Below, in pieces: positions 57,360 to 64,000 of a stretch of 64,000 nucleotides of DNA. The position numbers were made by a program, and so were the translations under genes. A model generated the notes under the pieces. It was given only the letters and a program-made list of their open reading frames with translations. It searched no databases and was not told where the DNA came from. Positions within the stretch are counted from its first letter, which is position 1. Every line of letters starts with the position of its first letter. This stretch comes from Alphaproteobacteria bacterium (GTDB lineage: Bacteria > Pseudomonadota > Alphaproteobacteria > Rhodobacterales > Rhodobacteraceae), in the NCBI GenBank assembly GCA_030429495.1, contig JAUIFH010000004.1:290372-354371 (forward strand), in the 5' to 3' direction.

Positions 57360-57944
57360 ATGTTCTACCGCCCCGAGGATGGCCACGGCCTGCCCCACAA
57401 CCCGTTCAACGCGATCATCACGCCCAGACCCATCGGCTGGATATCCTCGCGCGGGGCACACGGCGACAACCTCGCGCCCTATTCCTTCTTCAACGGCATC
57501 GCCTACACGCCGCCCCAGGTCATGTTCGCCTCCACCGCTCGCAAGGACAGCCTGACCAACATCGAGGAAACCGGCGTTTTTGCCGTCAACATCGTCGAAT
57601 ACGCCGCGCGCGAGGCGATGAACGTCACCTCGGGTAGCTATCCGGCCGACACCGACGAATTCACCCTTGCGGGTGTGGAACGGACCGAGTGCGAGATCAT
57701 CTCCTGCCCGCGCGTCGCCAATGCCCCTGCGGTGCTCGAATGCGCGGTGGTCGATATCATTCGCCTTCGCGGCCCTGACAACCACCTCGTCATCGGCGAG
57801 GTGAAAGGCATCCACCTGCGCGACGACTGCGTGGTAGACGGCCGCTTCGATGTGATGAAGTTCACCCCCCTCGCGCGAGGCGGGTATCGCGACTATTCGG
57901 TCGTGACCGAAGTGTTCGAGATGATCCGGCCGGGGCAGGAATAG
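57360..57944 (+). CDS. Flavin reductase family protein (FMN-binding split barrel)
   Basis: About 194 residues from MFYRPEDGHGLPHNPFNAII. Family segments are ITPRPIGWISSRGAHGDNLA, PYSFFNGIAYTPPQVMFAST, SLTNIEETGVFAVNIVEYA and FDVMKFTPLARGGYRDYSVV. Such proteins bind FMN and act as flavin reductases or related oxidoreductases. The specific partner is unknown. An in-frame ATG at 57348 exists, but AGAGG just before 57360 supports the later start. Confidence 0.85.
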   Translation: MFYRPEDGHGLPHNPFNAIITPRPIGWISSRGAHGDNLAPYSFFNGIAYTPPQVMFASTARKDSLTNIEETGVFAVNIVEYAAREAMNVTSGSYPADTDEFTLAGVERTECEIISCPRVANAPAVLECAVVDIIRLRGPDNHLVIGEVKGIHLRDDCVVDGRFDVMKFTPLARGGYRDYSVVTEVFEMIRPGQE

Positions 57945-58119
57945 GCCCGGCTGGCGGAACAAATACGAGCTTTCGAGGGGGCCGTTCGGCGGCAGCTGAC
58001 GGCGGCGAATGCTGGCGCGACAGCGCTGCGCATTCCTTCCTTCGGCCGCCATGCGGGCAGTTTAACCGTGCTCGAAGCAGGCCAGCCGCGTACAATGCCA
58101 TCCATATCGGAGGTGGCAG

Positions 58120-58950
58120 ATGACACTCAGATGTGATTTTTGCGGTGAGCTACTGCGAGAAAGCGAGATGATCACGCATCAGGGATCGGAAATTGTTGCA
58201 TGCGAGATTCATGGTTTCGTTCCGAGCCGAATGGCCCCTGAAACCGAAAAACTGCTTTCCCTTACCGGCGCGGACCGACGTGAGTTCTGGAAAAAGACTG
58301 TTTGGGACAACAAGTTGCTCGCCTGGGGGCTTTGCGGCCAGTGTGAGGCCGATCTTCAACGATTCATCGAGGGCGGCGCCCCGGAACCGGTGCTGCCGGG
58401 TCCAATCTCGACCTACCGCATGCCGCCGGCACAGAAACCTGAATCCACGCCCAACAGCCGTCTGCTGAAGGGCATCACCCACAAGGACGCCGACCTCGTA
58501 GCCGCCGCATTGAGTGATGGCGCAGATCCGAACGCAACGTTCGCTGGATCGAAGCTGGTGATTCACGTGGCGGCCTTGGCAGGCCGGGCCGATATTGTCG
58601 GGATGCTCCTTGAAGCCGGCGCGAACCCGCAGTCGAAGTTCAAGGGCGCAGCCCCGAGAGAACTCGTGGAGGCCGCAATCGCGACCTCCGGATCGGGGGG
58701 CGACGGCCCGCCAAAGGCGGCATTGGAAGAAACTCTGTTGCTGTTCAAACCCGCCGCCGACATGCCGCCGTCGGATGGCACCGATTCAGGCCTCACGCCG
58801 TCCGAAGCGGGCGCAACGACATCTGCCCGGAGCAAGCAACCGGGGCGTGCGGTTTCACAGGACGAAAAGCGGCGGCGCAAGGAAACCGGACGCAAGGCGG
58901 TGCAGGAGGCACAGGCCAGAGCCCGCCCATGGTGGAAATTCTGGGACTAA
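58120..58950 (+). CDS. Protein with zinc-finger-like N-terminus and ankyrin repeats
   Basis: A 276-residue protein with no named family. Residues 1-80 hold cysteine pairs (CDFCGELL at C5/C8, ACEIH at C28, GLCGQC at C72/C75) that could bind zinc. About residues 110-185 form ankyrin repeats (LLKGITHKDADLVAAALSDG, ADPNATFAGSKLVIHVAALA, GRADIVGMLLEAGANPQSKF). The C-terminus is charged and low-complexity, ending in the aromatic tail RARPWWKFWD. Likely a protein-interaction module, function unknown. An ATCGGAGGTGGCAG leader gives a good ribosome-binding site. Confidence 0.8.
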   Translation: MTLRCDFCGELLRESEMITHQGSEIVACEIHGFVPSRMAPETEKLLSLTGADRREFWKKTVWDNKLLAWGLCGQCEADLQRFIEGGAPEPVLPGPISTYRMPPAQKPESTPNSRLLKGITHKDADLVAAALSDGADPNATFAGSKLVIHVAALAGRADIVGMLLEAGANPQSKFKGAAPRELVEAAIATSGSGGDGPPKAALEETLLLFKPAADMPPSDGTDSGLTPSEAGATTSARSKQPGRAVSQDEKRRRKETGRKAVQEAQARARPWWKFWD

Positions 58951-59055
58951 ACAATGCTCAAGGCCGCGGATTCCACGGATATCGATGCAGTTTCGGGGCG
59001 GATGCCGTACAAGTGCGGTACGTTTGCCCAATGGGTGATCTGAACGGAGAGACCC

Positions 59056-59589
59056 ATGAAGAAGACCGTCAAGGACTATATCCGCACCATCGCCGACTTC
59101 CCGCATGAAGGGATCATGTTCCGCGACGTGACCACGCTTTTCGCCGATGCGCGCGGTTTCCGGATGGCCATCGACCAGCTTCTGCATCCCTATGCGGGCG
59201 AGCGGATCGACAAGGTCGTGGGGCTTGAGGCGCGGGGCTTCATCCTCGGCGGCGCCATCGCGCACCAACTGTCGGTGGGCTTCGTCCCGATCCGCAAGAA
59301 GGGCAAGCTGCCCGGCGCCGTGATCAGCCAGGCCTACACACTGGAATATGGCGAGGCGGTGATGGAGATTCACGACGATGCGCTTCAGGCCGGGGAGAAA
59401 GTGTTGATCGTCGATGACTTGCTGGCGACTGGCGGAACCTGCGAAGCCGGGATCAGGCTGTGCGAAAGGCTCGGGGCCGAGATCGTCGGCTGCGCCTTCG
59501 TCATCGACCTGCCGGAACTCGGCGGCCGGGCGCTGCTCGAAAAACTCGGCATGAACGTGCATGTCCTCTGCGAATTCGAGGGGACCTGA
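59056..59589 (+). CDS. apt: Adenine phosphoribosyltransferase Apt
   Basis: A 177-residue type I phosphoribosyltransferase. It has the N-terminal [20 protein letters not shown], the substrate-binding [32 protein letters not shown] and the PRPP-binding motif [20 protein letters not shown]. It salvages adenine to AMP in the cytoplasm. The start follows GGAGAGACCC. Two hairpins lie downstream, at 59603-59628 and 59691-59716. Confidence 0.96.
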   Translation: MKKTVKDYIRTIADFPHEGIMFRDVTTLFADARGFRMAIDQLLHPYAGERIDKVVGLEARGFILGGAIAHQLSVGFVPIRKKGKLPGAVISQAYTLEYGEAVMEIHDDALQAGEKVLIVDDLLATGGTCEAGIRLCERLGAEIVGCAFVIDLPELGGRALLEKLGMNVHVLCEFEGT

Positions 59590-59602
59590 AGCCCGCGGTT
59601 AA

Positions 59603-59628
59603 CTAGCTGGCAACCAATTGCCGGCTAG
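59603..59628 (+). terminator. Hairpin after apt
   Basis: CTAGCTGGCAA-CCAA-TTGCCGGCTAG pairs 10 of 11 positions (the other a G-T pair) and starts 13 bases after the apt stop codon. No U tract follows, so it may be a processing/stability hairpin rather than a classical terminator. Confidence 0.5.
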
Positions 59629-59690
59629 TGTCGCAAGGTCCGACGAAGTTGGGCATGGCTTGCAGCACATGTGGCGGCCGGTCGCTCTCG

Positions 59691-59716
59691 CCCCGCCGGC
59701 CTCTCCGCCGGCGGGG
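59691..59716. terminator. Strong GC hairpin between convergent apt and FAD oxidase genes
   Basis: CCCCGCCGGC-CTCTCC-GCCGGCGGGG is a perfect 10-bp inverted repeat followed on the plus strand by CCTCCGTTTC. It sits 8 bases from the stop of the minus-strand gene and could stop transcription from both sides. Confidence 0.65.
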
Positions 59717-59724
59717 CCTCCGTT

Positions 59725-61137
59725 TCAAGGGGCCAGAACCGCGCCCGGATTCATGATGCCGTGGGGGTCGAGCGCGGCCTTGATCGCGCGCATCGCGGCA
59801 AGTTTGGCCGGATCGCCGTAGCGCAGCAGATCATCCCGTTTCGCCCGCCCGATCCCGTGCTCGGCACTGATCGAGCCGCCGACCTCGTGGACAAGGTCGT
59901 GGATCGCGCGCTGGATCTCCGCAGCTTTCGGCGTGTGATCGGCCGCCACCCCGCCCTTCGGCGGGAAGATGTTGTAATGCAGGTTGCCGTCGCCCAGATG
60001 GCCGAAACAGTTCACCCGGAATGATCCGACCCGGGCCACGTCGGCAGCGGCACGGTCGAGGAAGGCCGGGATTTCCGTCAGCGGCAGTGCGATGTCGTGC
60101 GAGACGATTGCCCCGATCCTCCGGTTGCCCTCGGGCAAAGCCTCGCGAAGGTCCCACATCGTCTGCGCCTGCGCCGCGCCGGTCGCGATCACACCGTCCG
60201 TGACGAGGCTACGGCCGTCCGCGGCCTCGTAAAGCTCTGCCAGAACCATATCGGGGGCGAGGCCCGATGGAAGCGAGATTTCGACCAGCACCGACCATTC
60301 CGGACGCTCGGCGAACGGCTGGCGCTGCTCAGGCATCGTCTCGTCAAGAAATTCCAGCCCCTGTCGGTGGATCAGCTCGAAACTGGTCACGCCGCCCGCC
60401 GTCCGTTCCTGCGTCAGCGCGAGCAAGTCGAGCGCCGCCTGCGGCCCCGCGACCACGAATATCGCCGTGCCTGTCGCCTCCGGTTTCGGAAACAGCCGCA
60501 ATGTGGCTGCGGTGATCACGCCGAGCGTCCCCTCCGAACCGACCAGCAGGTCCTTGAGATCGTAGCCGGTATTGTCCTTGCGAAGCCGCCTGAGCCCGTT
60601 CAGGACCGAACCGTCCGGCAATACCGCCTCCACCCCCAGGCAGAGGTCACGCGCATTGCCGTAGCGGAGGACCGCCGTGCCGCCGGCATTGGTGGCAAGA
60701 TTGCCGCCGATCCGCGCCGTCCCCTCCGAAGCCAGCGAAAGCGGAAAGAGCCGCCCCGCCGCCTCCGCCGCCGCCTGCACGTCGGCGAGCGTCATGCCCG
60801 CCTCGGCGGTCATCAGCCCTTCCTCCGGCCAGATCCCGCGCAGCGCCGACATCCGTTTAAGCGAGAGGATCAGCGGCGCCGGCCCCTCCGGCACGACCTG
60901 ACCGAGCACGAGGCCCGTCCCCCCGCCCCACGGCACGATACCCACGCGGGCTTCGGCACAGGCGCGCACGATCTCCGCCACCTCGGCGGTGGAACGCGGC
61001 CGCGCCAGCACCGCCGCAGGCGTCACGGCGCGGCGGCGCGGCTCCTCCAGATAGCGCGGCTCGGCCGGGCCGAGCGTGCCTTCCGGCAGGCGCGTGGCGA
61101 GCATTTCGGCAAAGGTGGTATCGGCAGCATTCAGCAT
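59725..61137 (-). CDS. FAD-binding oxidoreductase (D-lactate/D-2-hydroxyacid dehydrogenase type)
   Basis: About 470 residues, paralogous to the gene at 8394-9839. FAD-domain landmarks are VGIVPWGGGTGLVLGQVVP and LASEGTARIGGNLATNAGGT. The C-terminal domain has NCFGHLGDGNLHYNIFPP and SAEHGIGRAKRDDL. It oxidises a D-2-hydroxy acid, with substrate unknown. The start is ambiguous: MLNAADTTFAEML at 61137 is where the conserved sequence begins, while a GTG at 61185 overlaps the stop of the MBL-fold gene as GTGA. That overlap indicates that the two genes are cotranscribed. Confidence 0.86.
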   Translation of the reverse strand: MLNAADTTFAEMLATRLPEGTLGPAEPRYLEEPRRRAVTPAAVLARPRSTAEVAEIVRACAEARVGIVPWGGGTGLVLGQVVPEGPAPLILSLKRMSALRGIWPEEGLMTAEAGMTLADVQAAAEAAGRLFPLSLASEGTARIGGNLATNAGGTAVLRYGNARDLCLGVEAVLPDGSVLNGLRRLRKDNTGYDLKDLLVGSEGTLGVITAATLRLFPKPEATGTAIFVVAGPQAALDLLALTQERTAGGVTSFELIHRQGLEFLDETMPEQRQPFAERPEWSVLVEISLPSGLAPDMVLAELYEAADGRSLVTDGVIATGAAQAQTMWDLREALPEGNRRIGAIVSHDIALPLTEIPAFLDRAAADVARVGSFRVNCFGHLGDGNLHYNIFPPKGGVAADHTPKAAEIQRAIHDLVHEVGGSISAEHGIGRAKRDDLLRYGDPAKLAAMRAIKAALDPHGIMNPGAVLAP

Positions 61138-61181
61138 GAACCCGGTGAACCATGTCCGTGCGCGCCGGGCAAGTGGCTCCG

Positions 61182-61994
61182 TCACTCAAGATGGCTGGGC
61201 ATCAGCACGATGATCGTCGGGCGCGAGGGCAGCGTCGCGAGCGATATCTCGACCGAGTTGTCCCGGCGGATGTCGACGAGAAAGTCGTCCTCCATTCCCG
61301 ACAGGAACCTCGAAAGCGTATCCGGCCCGAACCAGTGCATCGGCAGGACGATCGACGAGCGTAGCCGCCTAAGAACGCCGGTCATCGTCGGCAGGTCGAG
61401 CGTCATGCCGCCATCCACAGGCGCCATGACGACATCGAGGCGGCCGAGAGCGGCGTACTGCTCGTCCGTTGGCTCGTGATGGAGATGGCCGAGATGGCCG
61501 ATGCAAAGGCCGGCAACCTCGAAGACGAAGATCGAGTTTCCGGCCGGTTCCACCTTTCCGCCGGGCCTCCGGATGTCGGTCGGCACGTTCCGGACCAGCA
61601 TCTCGCCAAGGTCGAGGTGATGGTCCGCCGGCTCCCCGGTCCAGTCCCAGCCCCGCAGGACATGCGGGATGCGCTCGTCCGGTTCCGACGTCCAGTGGGT
61701 GCTGTGGGCATGGTTCATCGTCACCACGTCCGGCACGACATCGCCGAGACCGAGAAAGCCGGTATAGTCGGTCGCCGCCGATAGCCCTCCCGGCGTTTCA
61801 AGATAGTAGGTCGCGTGGCCGATATAGGAGAGGCGCACGCTGTCGTCCTCCAGCGGGTCGCCCCAATCCGCGCGCCAGACCATCTCCGGCGCGGCATCGG
61901 CGATGGCGATGCAATGGCTCGGCGTTCGGGTCTGCGCACTGGCAGGCAGGGCAGCGAGAACGGCAAGCGGGATCAGGGCGCGGGCGAGGATCAT
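61182..61994 (-). CDS. Exported MBL-fold metallohydrolase (UlaG-like)
   Basis: A 270-residue protein with a signal peptide (MILARALIPLAVLAALPASA, cleaved near Q21). The metallo-beta-lactamase fold is seen as VRLSYIGHATYYLETPGG, VTMNHAHSTHW (HxHxxH-like with serine), CIGHLGHLHHEP and LPMHWFGPD. It resembles the L-ascorbate-6-phosphate lactonase-like (UlaG) branch but is predicted to be periplasmic. The reaction is unknown. It overlaps the downstream FAD oxidase gene. Confidence 0.83.
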   Translation of the reverse strand: MILARALIPLAVLAALPASAQTRTPSHCIAIADAAPEMVWRADWGDPLEDDSVRLSYIGHATYYLETPGGLSAATDYTGFLGLGDVVPDVVTMNHAHSTHWTSEPDERIPHVLRGWDWTGEPADHHLDLGEMLVRNVPTDIRRPGGKVEPAGNSIFVFEVAGLCIGHLGHLHHEPTDEQYAALGRLDVVMAPVDGGMTLDLPTMTGVLRRLRSSIVLPMHWFGPDTLSRFLSGMEDDFLVDIRRDNSVEISLATLPSRPTIIVLMPSHLE

Positions 61995-62099
61995 GGCGGC
62001 ACCTCCGCCCGAGAGCGTAGCGCTCAGGAGGGCCGAGGACGATGAAAACCGGCGGCGATCACGGCTCCGTGTAGTCGGCGGGAAAAGGACAGCCCGGCC

Positions 62100-62684
62100 C
62101 TAGCCGGCCTCGGTCTTGCCGCGCCGGTCGCCGCGCAGGTTCGCGTAGAGCACGTGGTTGCGCCAGCGGCCGTTGATCTGAAGGTAGCTCTGCGCCACTC
62201 CTTCGTATTTGTAACCGCACTTCTCCAGCACCCCGCGCGAGGCGGCGTTCTCCGGCAGGCAGGCGCTTTCGATCCGGCTGAGGTCGAGCGTCGTGAAGCA
62301 ATAGTGGATCACGGCCTGCAAGGCCTCGGCCATGTAGCCCTGCCGGGCATGAGGCGCGCCGATCCAGTAGCCGATCGTCGCCGCCTGCGCCGGTCCGCGA
62401 CGGATATTGTCGACCGTGACCGCGCCCAGAAGCGCGTCGTCCTTTCGCCGGATCAGGAACAGTGGCACCGCCGTGCCCCCCGCTTCGGCCCGCTGCGCCC
62501 AGTAGACGCGGTTGGTGAAAGCCTTGCGTGACAGGTGGTCCGGCGACCACGAAGGCTCCCAAGGTCGGAGGAAATCGCGGCTGTCGGCACGCAGGCTGGA
62601 CCAGAGGCGGAAGTCTGAATGCTGCGGCAGGCGCAGTGTCATCCGTTCCGTTTCGATCCGGACCCTGCGTCGCCTCAGAAGCAT
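62100..62684 (-). CDS. RimJ/RimL-type GNAT acetyltransferase
   Basis: A 194-residue protein: RIETERMTLRLPQHSDFRLW at the start, then GAVTVDNIRRGPAQAATIGY, the acetyl-CoA region ARQGYMAEALQAVIHYCF, and the RimJ hallmark RIESACLPENAASRGVLEKC, GYKYEGVAQSYLQINGRWRN. It probably acetylates the N-terminus of a ribosomal or other protein. Its ATG overlaps the M16 peptidase stop (TGATG at 62682-62686). Confidence 0.9.
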   Translation of the reverse strand: MLLRRRRVRIETERMTLRLPQHSDFRLWSSLRADSRDFLRPWEPSWSPDHLSRKAFTNRVYWAQRAEAGGTAVPLFLIRRKDDALLGAVTVDNIRRGPAQAATIGYWIGAPHARQGYMAEALQAVIHYCFTTLDLSRIESACLPENAASRGVLEKCGYKYEGVAQSYLQINGRWRNHVLYANLRGDRRGKTEAG

Positions 62685-63946
62685 CAGGCGGCGAGCCTCG
62701 TGCGCAGCGCGTCAAGCGTGGGCGCGCGTTCGACCGGGCCGTAGAGCGCCAAAGCGGCGGTGGAGCGATCCGCCATCCCCGCCGCGAAACCGCGAACATC
62801 GGCGCGGGTCACAGCGTCGATCTCGGCCGCTGTCTCCTCCACGTCCTGCACGCGGCCCCAGATGGCAAGGTGGCGCGCCATGCGTTCGGCGCGGCCCGAG
62901 GGGCTTTCGAGTCCCATCAGAAGCCCCGCCTTCATCTGCGCCCGCGCCCGGGCCACTTCCGCCTCGCTCATATCCTCTGCGGCGCGCTTCATCTCATCCA
63001 TCGTCAGCCCGGCGAGATCACCGATCTCTTCCGCCGAGGTGCCCGCGTAGATTGTGAACATGCCGGTATCCTCGTAGGCACCGGCCTGCGAGTAGATGGA
63101 ATAGCACAGGCCACGCTCCTCGCGGATCTTCTGGAACAGGCGCGAGGACATACCGCCGCCAAGCGCGGTGGAATAGACCTGCGCCGCATAGAACTCGGAA
63201 TCGCGGACCGATGGCGCCTCGAACCCGATCGCGAAGTGGACCTGCTCCAGGTCCTTAACCTCGCGCCGCTCGCCGCCGGTCCAGCTTGCCGGCTGAATGC
63301 GGCCCGCCCCTACCGGCATCAGCGCGCCGAAGATCGCCTCTGCGGCGCGCACGATGGCGTCGTGATCAACGGCGCCCGCCGCCGACAGGATCATCTGGTC
63401 GGGCCCGTAGTGCTCGCCCACGAAGCCCGTCAGATCGCCGCGTCCGAAGCCCGAGACGCGCTCCGCCGGTCCAAGGATCGTGCGCCCCAGCGGCTGGTCG
63501 GGAAACGCCGCCTCCTGCAGCCAGTCGAAGATGATGTCATCGGGCGTATCGAGCGCCTGGCCGATCTCCTGCAAGATCACATGGCGCTCGGTCTCGATCT
63601 CTTTCTCGTCGAAGACCGGGTTCAGCACGATGTCGGAAATCACGTCGAGCGCGAGGGGCACGTCAGCCTCCAGCACGCGGGCGTAATAGGCGGTCATCTC
63701 GCGCGAGGTGTAGGCGTTGATGTAGCCGCCGACGTCCTCGATCTCCTCGGCGATCTGCAAGGCAGTGCGCCGGGCCGTACCCTTGAACGCCATATGCTCA
63801 AGGAAATGCGCGATGCCGTTCTGGTCCAGCCGCTCGTGCCGACCGCCCGCTGTAAGCCAGAGACCGACAGAGGCAGAGGCAAGCCCCGGCATCCGTTCGG
63901 TTGCGATGCGCAACCCGTTCGGCAGGGTCGTCAGTCTGATCGTCAA
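62684..63946 (-). CDS. M16 family zinc peptidase (processing-peptidase-like)
   Basis: A 420-residue single-unit M16 peptidase. The inverted zinc motif is HFLEH in NGIAHFLEHMAFKGT, with the downstream glutamate in VILQEIGQALD. The glycine-rich loop is YSTALGGGMSSRLFQKIREE. It is related to mitochondrial processing peptidase beta and presumably degrades or processes peptides. The reading frame starts with TTG at 63946, overlapping the upstream stop codon, and MTIRLTTLPNGLRIATE fits the family start. Confidence 0.93.
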   Translation of the reverse strand: MTIRLTTLPNGLRIATERMPGLASASVGLWLTAGGRHERLDQNGIAHFLEHMAFKGTARRTALQIAEEIEDVGGYINAYTSREMTAYYARVLEADVPLALDVISDIVLNPVFDEKEIETERHVILQEIGQALDTPDDIIFDWLQEAAFPDQPLGRTILGPAERVSGFGRGDLTGFVGEHYGPDQMILSAAGAVDHDAIVRAAEAIFGALMPVGAGRIQPASWTGGERREVKDLEQVHFAIGFEAPSVRDSEFYAAQVYSTALGGGMSSRLFQKIREERGLCYSIYSQAGAYEDTGMFTIYAGTSAEEIGDLAGLTMDEMKRAAEDMSEAEVARARAQMKAGLLMGLESPSGRAERMARHLAIWGRVQDVEETAAEIDAVTRADVRGFAAGMADRSTAALALYGPVERAPTLDALRTRLAA

Positions 63947-64000
63947 GCCTTCCGCCTTTCATGGACCAGCGCCTCAAGGGCCGCCAGATCGTTCGGCACA
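63943..64000 (-). CDS. thrC: C-terminal end of a gene, probably threonine synthase
   Basis: Only the last 18 codons are in the window (VPNDLAALEALVHERRKA, then TGA). The pattern LPNDLAALE near the C-terminus is what I recall for alphaproteobacterial ThrC, and thrC is commonly upstream of an M16 peptidase gene in this group. The fragment is too short for certainty. Confidence 0.5.
   Translation of the reverse strand, partial: VPNDLAALEALVHERRKA

Overview
The window is high-GC DNA from an alphaproteobacterium. The nirSECFDLGHJN gene order with divergent nirIX and norCBQDEF, the five-step hut pathway, the dense operons with 4-base start/stop overlaps, and the urease gene order all point to the Rhodobacteraceae/Paracoccaceae (a Paracoccus/Rhodobacter-like denitrifier). 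The assignment rests on gene content and order only. No rRNA, CRISPR array, replication origin or intact transposase was seen. One tRNA gene (Tyr) is present.

Layout. 1-4717 (minus strand): urease operon ureD-ureA-small membrane protein-ureB-ureC-ureE-ureF-ureG, with ureG cut by the window edge. 4718-7205: a gene-poor tract, tRNA-Tyr, rlmB, a Tat-exported YHS protein and a decayed IS5-type transposase. 7206-14510 (minus): a GntR-controlled catabolic operon made of a TRAP transporter (DctPQM), a DHDPS/NAL-family aldolase or dehydratase, and two flavin 2-hydroxyacid dehydrogenases, one FMN type and one FAD type. 14752-33073: a denitrification island holding cytochrome cd1 nitrite reductase NirS, all heme d1 biosynthesis genes with fused NirDL, NirI/NirX, the cNor cluster norCBQDEF, and an FNR/Dnr-type regulator. 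Two near-identical boxes (TTGAC-N4-GTTAA) lie before nirS/nirI and before norC.

33186-38368: two LysR-controlled divergent units, LysR/PuuD (urate hydroxylase fused to cytochrome c) and PhyH-type dioxygenase/LysR, with an alpha/beta hydrolase between them. 38435-46424: histidine utilisation, with hutC, hutD, hutF and hutIHGU giving a full route from histidine to glutamate via formiminoglutamate deiminase and N-formylglutamate deformylase. 46589-54133: housekeeping genes (KdtA-like transferase, threonine dehydratase-like enzyme, NUDIX, DUF1178, SnoaL-like, lysC, ptsP).

54210-64000: an isolated contractile tail-sheath gene with no other tail or injection-system gene nearby, EcsC-family protein, GNAT, flavin reductase, a zinc-finger/ankyrin protein, apt, a second D-2-hydroxyacid dehydrogenase coupled to an exported MBL-fold protein, RimJ-like GNAT, an M16 peptidase, and the end of what is probably thrC. 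Three copies of an imperfect palindromic element of about 90-110 bp with AGCGTTTCG/CGAAACGCT-type ends occur at 38348, 55718 and 57226. Two of them supply the stop codons of the genes they touch. The most unusual items are this repeat family, the orphan sheath gene, the small unassigned membrane proteins inside the ure and nir operons, and the paired-dehydrogenase catabolic operon.
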